A stretch of 64,000 nucleotides of DNA from Agrypnia vestita (lineage: Eukaryota; Arthropoda; Insecta; Trichoptera; Phryganeidae), in assembly GCA_016648135.1 (NCBI GenBank), contig JADDOH010023733.1, forward strand, positions 1 to 64,000, read 5' to 3'. The position numbers and the translations under genes were made by a program. The notes under the pieces are model-generated. The model saw only the letters and a program-made list of their open reading frames with translations. It searched no databases and had not been told where the DNA came from. The stretch's first letter is position 1; every line of letters begins with the position of its first letter. Shown here piece after piece: positions 10,331-19,740 of this stretch.

Positions 10331-11768
10331 ATGAGAAGAGCCATCAGTCTACCTAGGCAGTGAGTTGAGACAGTGCAAGGGAGAAGAGTGACAAGTTTCA
10401 GTACACTATATAGTTTAATTGTCTTTAAAATGCTGGGAATTGTCGTCCAAAAACAGAAGATTGACTTTAAATATATGACAATAAAAATCGTGTTTAATCC
10501 TGTCTCTGCAAGGTCGAAAAGTGTGTTACGCATATGGTATGGCATAAATACACTCATGGCATTCAAAGGGTTTTAATATGGCCTTATTTATTTTTTAAAT
10601 ATATATATATATAAATGTTTATTTATTAATAAATGTAACAATAATTAATAGTTCTTATTTATTCTATCAACTACTACTATACCACAAATTAAAATAAACA
10701 TTTCTCAACATATTTGAATGGTTTGATTTTGTATGTGGCCCCACATAACACAGTAAAAATATCAAAATATTTACAAATAAGTAATATGGACCCTTAATCA
10801 GTAAATGTAAGTATTTGGTTTAATGTGTACTTTGATTCACACTTCTGCAGTTCAACACTATCAAGTTATCAAATGAATTACAATATCAGTTGATAAGACA
10901 TTGCAATTTTTAGGTTAGGAACACATCTTATCTATTACCAAAATAAACACATTGCATTGATTGCTTTTTGTACAACAAAAAAGAAATGTATAATAGGGCA
11001 CGTTATCTCATTGACGTGTATGTATCTCCATAATAAATCTGAAATTCGCGGCTTAATCCGATGCATCAGGCAATTACAGCATAGCATCGCAATTCATATT
11101 GATGACATTCTTAAGAAAATAAAGTAAACATTCCATCTACAGGAAGGCAAACGGAATGGAGTTCATTTACCAGTCATAATATATTTTAATTCAGTAAATA
11201 AAGATATCAACGTACGTCAATGTATCTAAACAATGCTCGACAAACGTGGATAGCGGTAGCCAAAATGTGTCATGCGATATTCGCTACCGTTTACCGTTAC
11301 AAACTTTAATACAGTCAAGAAATAAACATTTCGCTCACATATCAACTCACAAAGATGAAAATCAGTATATAATGATGTAAATATGAATATTTTCTTTCCC
11401 GGCATACGGCGCCAAAGCACATCTCAACCTAACCTTGCAAAATACAACAATCGGGCACGGTCTATTGTCAATATCTGCATTTTCACGGTTGCATAATTGA
11501 AACATAGTCTGACTCTTTATTTTGCGTATGCAAAATAAAGGCGCATTTACCCTATCTATTTTGGTTCTGACATCAAAAGGATTTCGTGACTTACCAAATG
11601 TTTGGTTATGTATCACACCATTTACACACGTACGAGCACAAAAACAAGGACATATCCGAAATAAATGTAATCTTGGATATTTGCAACACTTTTTCCGACA
11701 CAAACAAACTGAATTTCTTTATTTTCACTGCAACTTCAATACAAATTTATAATATCACATGGAACTAC
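10331..11768. other. Intergenic, no gene supported
   Basis: AT-rich. The 113-codon minus frame at 11362-11703 is Cys-rich in its first third but has no motif I recognise. A plus-strand frame of 76 codons overlaps it. Neither has splice or codon evidence. Confidence 0.35.
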
Positions 11769-11904
11769 CTTGCTTAGGTAATGTCACTGTTTTATATTTT
11801 TCGTTTTTACGGCGACGGTGATCGTGAGGATCACGTGGAGAGCTTTCTTTTATTTTTTTAGTTGGCAATGTCCAATTCGCGGAGGTAGGTACCGTACTGG
11901 CCAT
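11769..11904 (-). CDS. Possible 5' coding exon, unidentified protein
   Basis: A minus-strand frame opens with ATG at 11904, with G at +4, and reads 45 codons to a strong donor-like junction (CAAG followed by GTAGTT) at 11769. The peptide starts MASTVPTSANWTLP and becomes basic and polar (a K-K-I-K-E-S-S segment, then H-D-H-R-R-R-K-N-E-K-Y-K). An in-frame upstream ATG lies at 11985. I do not recognise the protein and found no second exon, so the partner exon would have to lie to the left, below 11769, or outside the window. It could be a chance frame. The balanced codons, unlike the surrounding A/T runs, are the main reason to keep it. Confidence 0.3.
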
Positions 11905-11985
11905 AGAAAGAAGAATGTAATAGAATGGCAACTGATATTTTGATTGAGACATCTGGCAACCGAAGACGCAAACTAATTTATTCAT

Positions 11986-12539
11986 TTATATACTCGTTTC
12001 AATTTATTTTAATAAATATTTGTTTCTGAAAATGAAAATTAGGTTTGACAATAAAAAGATGGTACATTTAATTAAAAATTTATTATATCCAATCCGCCAA
12101 TTCTATAATAAAAGTCAGAAAAAGAATTGACAAAGAAAACTGACAGTCATTTTTACATAAATCAATATTCTTGCAGCATGCAGATATCTAAATCTTTATG
12201 TTTGAGAGTCGATATGGTATAAATAATCCTCTTATAATTACTATTATTGCAGTACCTTATGTAATTATTACTGTGATGATATTTAAAATTGTAATAAAAT
12301 ATTAAAATAAATAGATGTACCCGCGTATAAAAGGCATTCTCATTTGTACTGCTTCATTGTAAAAGAATTCACCGAGTATCGTACATCTGTGGCAGCCCTG
12401 TTTCAGCAAATAATTACAAACGTGTTGGAAATGAATTGTCCAGTCTTACTAAATGACCACGCCTCTTTTGACAAAATCCTTACAAGTTTCGAAATAATAT
12501 GGTCTCTATAGATTGTAGATACTCTAAGGAAAAAAAATG
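11986..12539. other. Intergenic, nothing recognised
   Basis: AT-rich. No structure identified. Confidence 0.4.
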
Positions 12540-12735
12540 TTAAAATTTCGAAAAATCCAAAACAATACTACAATTAAATTTTTTTAAACGAAAATTTGTT
12601 CGATCATTTTTATCGTTGCTACGAGTCTGCTTGCAAAGTTTCAGCTCGATTGGATTACGGGAAAAGGGTTAAAAACCGATCCAAAGTATTTTCGGCAGAC
12701 AAAGACTCTATGAGTTAAAAGAAAGGGAGTAAAAA
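12540..12735 (+). repeat. Unclassified interspersed repeat family X, copy 1
   Basis: Shares with four other places in the window the order TTTCGAAAAATCCAAAA, GAGTCTGC(T/C)TGCAAAGTTTCAG, GGGTTAAAAA(C/T)CGATCCAAAG, then GAGTTA..AGAAAGGGAGTAAAAA. Other copies: 14936-15215, 40362-40668 (minus), 49755-49970 and 49978-50262. It has no coding capacity and no tRNA-like boxes. Confidence 0.8.
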
Positions 12736-12739
12736 GGGT

Positions 12740-14060
12740 AGGAATATATTGCATATCATCTAACTGATCAAAGGTTTGAAGCTAAAAAAGCAGAAAAAAT
12801 AATTAAATAGTTTAATACGTGAAGACTATTTGTAATATACATACATACAATATTATTTTTACTGTCCCAATGCTTCACTGGTATCGGGACAGTGATAAAA
12901 AGAATACTTAAGGGTTTGCAGTCTTTAGTATTATTCTTACATCGAGTACATACATGGAAAAAATAACACTTTTAATGTAGTTAATTATCTTGGACACACA
13001 CAAAAGAAGTATTTCTTTTAAATTGTCAATTTACACTTTAGTATTATTTTAAGTAAGCGTATGCAAAGGACAGAATTCAACAGACATCGAAAAGACATTG
13101 CAATACATTGCAAATCATCTCACTGATCAAAAGGTTTGAAGCTATAAAAGCACAACAAATAATTTAATAGAAATGTAATATGTATAATATTATAACATTT
13201 CAGATACCAGAAAAGTATCGGGAAGGCGGTAAAAAGAATACTAATGAGCAGACACGTGCAGTGCGAACATTTAAGCATGACTTACAAGTACATTTTTTTT
13301 TTTAAATCGAAATAAAATATTTATGTGACTTAATATTATGATATATTGAAATATATATTGATAATATGATAATAATTGTGATATGAATATTACGAGGTAC
13401 ATCTTTGAATTCGACTTATTTTTTTCAAAATATATGCTTACGTAAATGTCATGCTGCAATATTCTCACTGCACGCCCCTGCTAAGTCTTTAAGTACTATA
13501 CTTACAATCAGTAATCACACATAATGACAATTTCCATGTGATTTGTTATAAAATGAAAGTTTTTTTCAATTGCCAATTTATAATATTTTAAATATGTAAG
13601 TGTATACAAAGAAAAGAATTTAAAAATATTGATTTAAGATATTTCAATGTGTACGAGTATATTTCTACCCAAATTGTGTGACTGATCAAAGATTTGAAGC
13701 TGCAAAAGCAGAACTAAAATTATTATATTATTAAAAATATATATATTGTTTAATACAAGGAAGTTTATTTGTACAGTACATGGATATAATAGCAGTTTTA
13801 ATGTGATTGATTATCTTGGACACATACAACAAAAGTTAAGAAGCTTAAAAGCCAAATGAATATTTTAATAATCTAATAATATATAAGGCTTATTTGCAAT
13901 ATTGTATTTCAATCGGGTTTTGATACTTGACTAGAATGATGATAAAAAGAATACTCGTACATTCTAATGAATTGACAGTATTACAACCAGTAAATAAATA
14001 TAATAACAGCTTTAATGGGATTAACTATTTATCTCAGACAAAAACACAATTTTTTAAAAT
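12740..14060. repeat. Degenerate long tandem repeats
   Basis: The marker CTGATCAAAGGTTTGAAGC and its variants recur near 12767, 13123 and 13681. Each is followed at variable distance by a GATAAAAAGAATACT-type motif (12893, 13230, 13941) and most by an AATTATCTTGGACACA-type motif. The unit is roughly 350-570 bp and strongly diverged by indels. No coding frame is present. Confidence 0.6.
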
Positions 14061-14072
14061 GTCAATTTATAA

Positions 14073-14217
14073 GGCCCGGTTGTTTCAAGTTCGATCAAAG
14101 TAAGCGGTCGAATAAAGCATAGATTTTTACGAAAATGGATCGTCTGATTGGTGGAGAACGTAAAAATCTATGCTTTAAAAGAACGCTTACTTTAATCCAA
14201 CTTGAAACAACCGGCCC
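14073..14217. mobile_element. PIF/Harbinger-type MITE, copy 1
   Basis: The 145-bp element starts GGCCCGGTTGTTTCAAGTT and ends with the inverted sequence AACTTGAAACAACCGGCCC. Both flanks are TAA (14070-14072 and 14218-14220), a 3-bp TWA target duplication as used by PIF/Harbinger. The interior contains AAAGCATAGATTTTTACG and its near inverted copy. Three further copies lie at 18036, 33029 and 52174. Confidence 0.88.
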
Positions 14218-14935
14218 TAAGTAGTCTGCACATTTGGCAAATAGAGTAAACTCCCTATTATCCAGAGTGGATGTGAAAAGAAAATTTGATTATATCTGCC
14301 AAAAAATAAATAAATCAAAACATAAACTCAAAATCAACTTATATTTTACTATACTATATAATAGAAAATAAGTTTTTTTTTTCAACCAAAAAAGCCACTA
14401 AAAATTAATACATAAACATATTTGAAGCAACGTGCCTACCAGCTTGCACTTAAAGTTAACATTAAAATATATCAAAATGACAGTTTGACCGAATTTTGCC
14501 AGCTTTATTTTCTGGTACATATTGTTAGGCAGTTAAATGAAACATTATTTTGACATTTTTAATAACATTTTACAATGTTTTAAAATTCTTTTAAAATTTA
14601 TTATTACCCTGATAAATCCGCAAGCCCGGTTAAAGCTATCTCAAATAATTGAGAGTCTACAACATTCTTCAATCGGTAACAAAATTATTGGAAAATAAAC
14701 AATAAACAATTAATTAGAAATTATAAATGCTTTGGCTTAGGTATTTTTTTTTAGAAAATATTTATGAGCCAATATTCTGACATGATCAGAATAAGAATTT
14801 AAACCCATCTCACCATTCAAAATTTGATTAACCTGTTTGCACCGTGTAAAAAACTAACTCATAAAAACCAAGTTTTTATTATACTCCCTTTCTCTTTTGT
14901 ATTATTTCCTATTATTCTATCCACATATAGCCAAC
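14218..14935. other. Intergenic, nothing recognised
   Basis: AT-rich. Only a short leftover of repeat family X (a CCAAGTTTTTA...CCCTTTCTC segment near 14868-14895) is visible. Confidence 0.4.
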
Positions 14936-15215
14936 TGATCGGACCCATGACTAGAGTTAGACTAGGTGAAACAGGGTTCGCACCTTCTCTATGCGTCGGG
15001 TCCCTTTTTCATTTGTATGTAAATTTCGAAAAATCCAAAATTATACTATAATAATTAAATTTTTTAAAACTAAAATTTGTTAGATCATTTTTATCATCGC
15101 CGCGAGTCTGCCTGCAAAGTTTCAGCTCGATGAGATCACAGAAAAAGAGTTAAAAATCGATCCAAAGTTTTTTCATCAGACAAGCAGACGCCACGAGTTA
15201 TAAGAAAGGGAGTAA
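14936..15215 (+). repeat. Repeat family X, copy 2
   Basis: The longest plus-strand copy. It begins GATCGGACCCATGACTAGAG, as does the minus-strand copy near 40668, and runs to AGAAAGGGAGTAAAAA. The shared left and right ends suggest a defined element of about 280-300 bp. Confidence 0.75.
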
Positions 15216-16043
15216 AAATTAACAATCTTATAGTTAAATCCAAAATTAAATTATTGCATTATGTTCACATTTAAGGAACGAGGAGTCAATTTCACTAAAT
15301 GCCAATGATTTTAGTTGACCTGAAACTTTAAATTTGTAGCATATATAGGGCATGCGGCTTTGACATAACATGATAATTTTATTTGCACAATCAGAGGCAT
15401 CAACAGTAGGAAATGTTAACGTATATGGACCACATATGCTCTAGCAGAAATTATTTTGTGACCATGTAATGGTACTGGTGATTTAACATTTTGTTTGCAT
15501 TTTTCACAGTTGCCTATTTCTTCAATGATTTTGCTACAACATAACCACTTATATATTCTTGTATGCTCTTTCTGCGGGTAAAATGTTTACGGTGGATGAC
15601 ATTACACTTCGGGGGTAATCATGATCAGCAACCAAATATTGTTGATCTCTAATAACAATATTACAAGATAAAAATGATTTTAAAGAATTTATTAACATGT
15701 TTCCCTCGTCATCCTCACAATTTGCCCCGACAGAATTAGAAGATGTTAAATTTGGTTTTATTAGGCATTTAAAGTAATTTATAAATGATGTACACATAGG
15801 AGTCGCAATGCGTACACCATGGCTCCTAACACGCAAAAGAAATTTTCAAGTGGGTCGTGATTTAAATTTCGCGGTAGGACGAACTGAAAATCATGCTTCA
15901 TGAAAAGTTTATTTGACAAATATTTTATTCCTTTAATAGTACGGACCCAGTTACGGATGGAAGGTGGAACAGATGTTTTTTTAGTAATAGGATTATGAAA
16001 CTTGATTGAATTTAAAATTTTGATAGCTTTTTCCAAAACGGCT

Positions 16044-16355
16044 TGTTGGGAAGATTCGTAGGTCGATGGAATGAAAGAGCGATATGCTGTTGTTTAATCT
16101 TTATTTCTTACCGGAGATAAGCCCCGGAAGCAAGTTAAAGTGTACAAGTAATATTTTATGTAATGACGAACAAAGAAATGGATGACGCACGGAAGTCTGC
16201 CCGATCTTACGGCAGAAGCCCGACTCGTGTGGTGTCGCCAAGTCCCTAGCTCGACCCTTTTGTTTATATCGCGGAGATTTTTATTATGTTAATATAAACA
16301 AAACTCTGGGTCGGGCGATAGGTACATGGCACAGGGTTGAACAGGTACCGCTACA
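16044..16355 (-). repeat. 3' LTR of the non-autonomous element
   Basis: A 312-bp terminal repeat. Relative to the other LTR it has an extra roughly 10-base GTTGAACAGG insertion near 16335 and small indels near 16085 and 16150. Confidence 0.88.
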
Positions 16356-17175
16356 GCACTCCCCTTCCAGCAGCTTCCTCGATGGGTGGAGTGGGTGCGA
16401 GGAATGCTGCGATGCTAGTTGTTCGGTGCTCCGCGTTTATTGTTGGCTGTTGCTTGTTGCGAGCGCCCGACAACCGCCGTCCGATGAGTCGTGGACGCAT
16501 GGTATGCCGGTGCTCGCAGGTGAGAGCGCGCGGTGAGTTGGCGCTGGTTGAGTTGGCAACGCTCAGTGAGTCGGCGTTGCTGGTGATGGTGATGGTTGAA
16601 TGCAGGCGGAGAAGCGTGGGCGGCTTGTATCCCCCTGGGCACCCCTGCGTTGATGGTTGGTGCTCTGTGAATCGGCGCGGGTTGCAGGTACATGATGAAT
16701 TGGCACAGGTTGCTGCGAACGCGCAGTGAGTCGGCGTTGCAGAATGGAACGCACAGTGAGTCGGCGTTGTTGGCGCACGGTGAGTCGGCGCTGGTCGCTG
16801 GTTACGAGCGCCCGACAACCGCCGTCCGGTGAGTCGAGGACGCGTGGTATGTCGGTGCTCGCAAGTGTGAGCGCGCGGTGAGTCGGCGCTTGTTGACTTG
16901 CCAACGCTCAGTGAGTCGGCGTTGCTGGTGTTGTTGGTGACGAATGTCCGACATCCGCAGTCTTGTAGTTGAAGATGCTGGAGATGCCGGTGCTCGCCAT
17001 TGTGAGCGCACAGTGAGTCGGCGCTGGATGAGTCGGTTGATGAACGGCCAGGCTTAACATTTGGTTATGCAATTGGCCCCTGTTTTGCTGCTTCCGCCCG
17101 TGTCCTTTGTCACATCACTGTTCACTTGAGATCGCGTCTTTCATCCGTCGGCTTCCCAAATCGAAAATAAACTGT
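16356..17175 (-). repeat. GC-rich internal repeats of the non-autonomous element
   Basis: A segment containing GAGCGCCCGACAACCGCCGT occurs near 16460 and again near 16805, followed in both cases by a GTGCTCGCA...GAGCGCGCGGTGAGT block. The shorter motif CAGTGAGTCGGCGTTG recurs at least five times. Overlapping open frames (up to 155 codons, minus) are Arg/Pro/Thr-rich readings of the repeat in several phases. I do not call them as genes. Confidence 0.8.
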
Positions 17176-17193
17176 ATCACGTCGGGGTCACCA
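17176..17193 (-). promoter_or_regulatory. Primer-binding site, tRNA-Trp type
   Basis: On the minus strand the site reads TGGTGACCCCGACGTGAT, which is complementary to the 3' end of eukaryotic tRNA-Trp (ending ...CACGTCGGGGTCA plus CCA). It lies one base inside the 5' LTR (17195-17486). The same 18 bases occur after the 5' LTR of the Gypsy element at 18604. Confidence 0.8.
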
Positions 17194-17194
17194 C

Positions 17195-17486
17195 TGTTGG
17201 GAAGATTCGTAGTCGATGGAATGAAAGAGCGATATGCAGTTACTGTTTATTTCTTCCCGGAGATAGGCCCCGGAAGCAAGTTAAAGTGTACAAGTAATAT
17301 GTAATGACGAACAAAGAAATAAATGACGCGCGGAAGTCTGCCCGATCTTACGGCAGAAGCCCGACTGGTGTGGTGTCGCCAAGTCCCTAGCTCGACCCTT
17401 TTGTTTATATCGCGGAGATTTTTATTATGTTAATATAAACAAAACTCTGGGTCGGGCGATAGGTACATGGCACAGGTACCGCTACA
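17195..17486 (-). repeat. 5' LTR of the non-autonomous element
   Basis: A 292-bp terminal repeat matching 16044-16355, with TG...CA ends in minus-strand orientation (TGTAGCGGTACC to CTTCCCAACA). Confidence 0.88.
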
Positions 17487-17599
17487 GGCTCATGTGTAGA
17501 TTCCACGGTGATAGCACAGCGATATTCACTCATTAACTGAGACTTCACAGTTTCCGTTTACACTATCGAATAAACTATTCGTAAACATTATAAAGTCCG

Positions 17600-18035
17600 C
17601 TGTATTGATTATGAAACAGATGATATTTTCCCACGTACCCTAATAATATACATGTTTTCTATTTATATTGCAATTTAAATGTTTCAAAGTTATACAAACT
17701 CTGCAGAGACACATTTTGTCTATCTTATAATATCACAGCTTTAAAGATACGCGCGCACTACGAGTTTTTCGCTGCGCGGCGAAAAAACGTTGCGGCATGA
17801 TGTCGCACCGCAGTGTGGTTCTTGAAAAATAAAGGGTTTTGAAAAACAAAGGGTTTTGAATCGTATTGCGCGCACTTAGCGGCAAAATAACGCAGCGGCA
17901 AAAATCTGTAACACGTTACAACTCGCATGCGGCGCGGCGGTCAGCGGCAAAATAACGCATCTTTTTAAAAGTATTGACCATGTCTTGACCGCAGAAAGAA
18001 AATGCTGACGGCCGTTGGAGTGAGGCATAGACTTA
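17600..18035. other. Intergenic, CG-rich patch with short repeats
   Basis: 17750-17990 is unusually rich in CG and contains GCGGCAAAATAACGCA-type motifs at least twice, near GCGCGCAC-like sequence. It may be a remnant of a non-autonomous DNA element. I could not define ends. Confidence 0.4.
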
Positions 18036-18179
18036 GGCCCGGTTGTTTCAAATTCGATCAAAGTAAGCGTAGAGTTTAAACTGAAATTTTACGTTCTCCA
18101 CCAATCAGACGATCCGTTTTCGTAAAAATCTATGCTTTTATCGACCGCTTACTTTGATCGAACTTGAAACAACCGGGCC
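18036..18179. mobile_element. PIF/Harbinger-type MITE, copy 2
   Basis: Begins GGCCCGGTTGTTTCAA and ends TTGAAACAACCGGGCC. The left flank is TTA and the right flank ATA, an eroded 3-bp target duplication. The Gypsy LTR starts only 10 bases further on. Confidence 0.85.
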
Positions 18180-18189
18180 ATAGACGTGC

Positions 18190-18602
18190 TGTAGCGGCGC
18201 TCAGCCGGCTCGCGCCATCTACCTGCCTACGAGCGGGGACCCTTTTTTTTATTAGGTTAACATAAACAACGTCTGCGGCGGAGACATCGCCGGTTACGTA
18301 AACAAATGTAAGCAAAGGGAATCGGATGAGATGACGCCGTCCCCCAGTCTAGATTCATCTCAAGTACCGCCCGGTCGTTGTTTAGAAAACCTGGGTCCGC
18401 GTCTCATATCTGTAGTATTTATATTTCTCTTTGTCCTATACTTTCGATATTTTACTATTTTCTTTTGTGATTGATAATTAACTTATGTGCACACTGGAAC
18501 ACTGTATATTTTATTTGCTCCCGGAGCCTAACTCCGGTCGAGGAATAAACGTTAAATAACAGATCATTCTTTCATTTCATCGACCTACGGATATTCCCAA
18601 CA
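18190..18602 (+). repeat. 5' LTR of the Gypsy element
   Basis: Begins TGTAGCGGCGCTCAGCC and ends ATTCCCAACA (TG...CA). A polyadenylation-type AATAAA lies at 18544-18549. Confidence 0.93.
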
Positions 18603-18603
18603 G

Positions 18604-18621
18604 TGGTGACCCCGACGTGAT
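18604..18621 (+). promoter_or_regulatory. Primer-binding site, tRNA-Trp type
   Basis: TGGTGACCCCGACGTGAT starts two bases after the LTR's terminal CA. It is complementary to the 3' end of tRNA-Trp including CCA. The identification rests on my knowledge of the conserved tRNA-Trp T-stem and acceptor sequence. Confidence 0.8.
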
Positions 18622-18903
18622 ATGAAGTTTTTTTTTTTTCAATTTGGGAAGCCGAATGGATGAAAGATAGTAAACAGTGACAATTTATAAAGAACGGTGA
18701 AAGTGCGCGCATACTAACACACTCCCTGGCGTATTGCAGAAGTGCCAAGAACGTTCACTGCGTCAGGGGTGCAGATGGACAAAGTGTTTTACATCTCGTG
18801 TGTGTAAGTGCGTACCACTACTCCCGAAAGGACTCTATACCGGCCGTAAACGAACATTACGGGAAGGCGATAGTGAAACGATCACGCTCAAAGCATCCCC
18901 ACG

Positions 18904-19740
18904 ATGTCCCAGCCGCACAAAGAACTCCGAGAGCTACCCAGCAGCGCCACCGTGCCCCCAGAAATCAGCCGCGTGGCAGTGCGCATTCCGCCGTTCTACC
19001 CCAACGACCCCGAGTTGTGGTTCGCCATGGTGGAACAAAGTTTCGACGCGGCGGGGGTAACGGTAGACGCCACCAAATTTGGTCATGTCTTGGGAGCCCT
19101 GGACCCCACTTACGCCCAGGAGGTCCGGGATATCATCGTTGCCCCACCAGAAGCTGGAGCCTACGCCCTCCTTAAGAGTGAACTTACGCGGCGCCTCAGC
19201 TCCAATCAGGAGCAGAAGACGAGGAGGCTCTTGGAGCTTGAGGATATGGGGGACCGCAAGCCGTCCCAGTTCCTCCGACATTTACGCACTCTTGCGGGAA
19301 ATACAGTGTCCGACGAGGTTCTGAAAACGCTGTGGATGGGCCGTCTTCCGCGTAGCATGCAGGTGGTCCTTGCCACTCAGCAGGATACCCCACTAGACAG
19401 AGTGGCTAACCTCGCCGACGCCATTGACGACTACACCAGCAGGCCCTCCCTCAATGAGGTGTCCACTACTACGAGGGGGCAGACTGAAACGCAGTCGCTG
19501 CAACAGGAGCTGGCCGCGTTGCGCAGAGAGATAGCGGAGCTACGCATGCAGGACCGCCAGTCCCGAAGCTCCAGTCCACGCCCTAGAAGCCGCAGCACTG
19601 GAAGATCACGTACCCGAAGCCGATCTAGGGGACCGCAACCCCATGACATTTGCTGGTACCATTGGCGCTTTCGAGCCAATGCCCATAAATGTCAAGCCCC
19701 CTGTTCTTTTGAGCAGGGAAACGCTCAGGGCTCCAACTGA
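18904..19740 (+). CDS. gag: Gag polyprotein of the Gypsy element
   Basis: The 278-residue frame has the layout of insect Gypsy gag proteins. An N-terminal capsid-like region has an [10 protein letters not shown] segment (about residues 38-47) and a long helical stretch to about residue 185. A coiled-coil-like [11 protein letters not shown] segment (about 199-215) comes next, then an Arg/Ser-rich basic tail (about 220-247). It ends with a Cys/His nucleic-acid-binding motif, C-W-Y-H ... H-K-C-Q-A-P-C (about 250-266), in place of a standard CCHC knuckle. Gag packages the element RNA into virus-like particles. The start at 18904 is the first ATG of the open frame. The stop TGA shares its last base with the pol ATG (TGATG). 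The frame is intact and GC-rich. Confidence 0.9.
   Translation: MSQPHKELRELPSSATVPPEISRVAVRIPPFYPNDPELWFAMVEQSFDAAGVTVDATKFGHVLGALDPTYAQEVRDIIVAPPEAGAYALLKSELTRRLSSNQEQKTRRLLELEDMGDRKPSQFLRHLRTLAGNTVSDEVLKTLWMGRLPRSMQVVLATQQDTPLDRVANLADAIDDYTSRPSLNEVSTTTRGQTETQSLQQELAALRREIAELRMQDRQSRSSSPRPRSRSTGRSRTRSRSRGPQPHDICWYHWRFRANAHKCQAPCSFEQGNAQGSN

Larger units (their letters stand above)
16044..17486 (-). mobile_element. Non-autonomous LTR retrotransposon (TRIM-like) with internal repeats
   Basis: Two direct LTR copies (16044-16355 and 17195-17486) bracket an 839-bp interior. Both begin TGTTGGGAAGATTCGTAG and end GTACCGCTACA on the plus strand. The target duplication is GGCT (16040-16043 and 17487-17490). 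On the minus strand the primer-binding site (17176-17193) follows the 5' LTR directly, and a purine-rich GGAAGGGGAGTGC precedes the 3' LTR. The interior has no gag or pol. It consists of GC-rich diverged repeats of CAGTGAGTCGGCGTTG and a segment duplicated at about 344-bp spacing. The LTRs differ by several indels and substitutions, so this copy is older than the Gypsy element at 18190. Confidence 0.9.
15290..17600 (-). pseudogene. P-element-type (THAP9-like) transposase remnant, split by an LTR element
   Basis: On the minus strand, the frame 16036-15779 reads NSIKFHNPI, then PPSIRNW, then LPRNLNHDPLENFF. A one-frame shift continues at 15836-15549 with RSHGVRIATPMCTSFINYF, then GANCEDDEGN. 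A further shift gives CCSKIIEEIGNCEKCK near 15450-15540. These are the conserved C-terminal landmarks of P-type transposases (N-D-P-L-E-N-F-F, R-S-H-G, CTSF, GANCE). The upstream part continues on the far side of the inserted LTR element, at 17491-17560 (SQLMSEYRCAITVESTHEP). Joining the two halves across one copy of the GGCT target site restores a P-F-W-K-K junction with a 1-base frameshift. It is non-functional. Confidence 0.75.

Noticed and set aside
16351..17011. Overlapping minus-strand ORFs of 155, 113 and 69 codons as genes
   Set aside because: They are repeat translations in several phases within the non-autonomous LTR element, without any conserved domain.
18734..19393. Additional ORFs overlapping gag in other frames (108, 125, 81, 115 codons)
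   Set aside because: Shadows of the GC-rich gag coding sequence; only the 18904 frame has gag features and continuity into pol.
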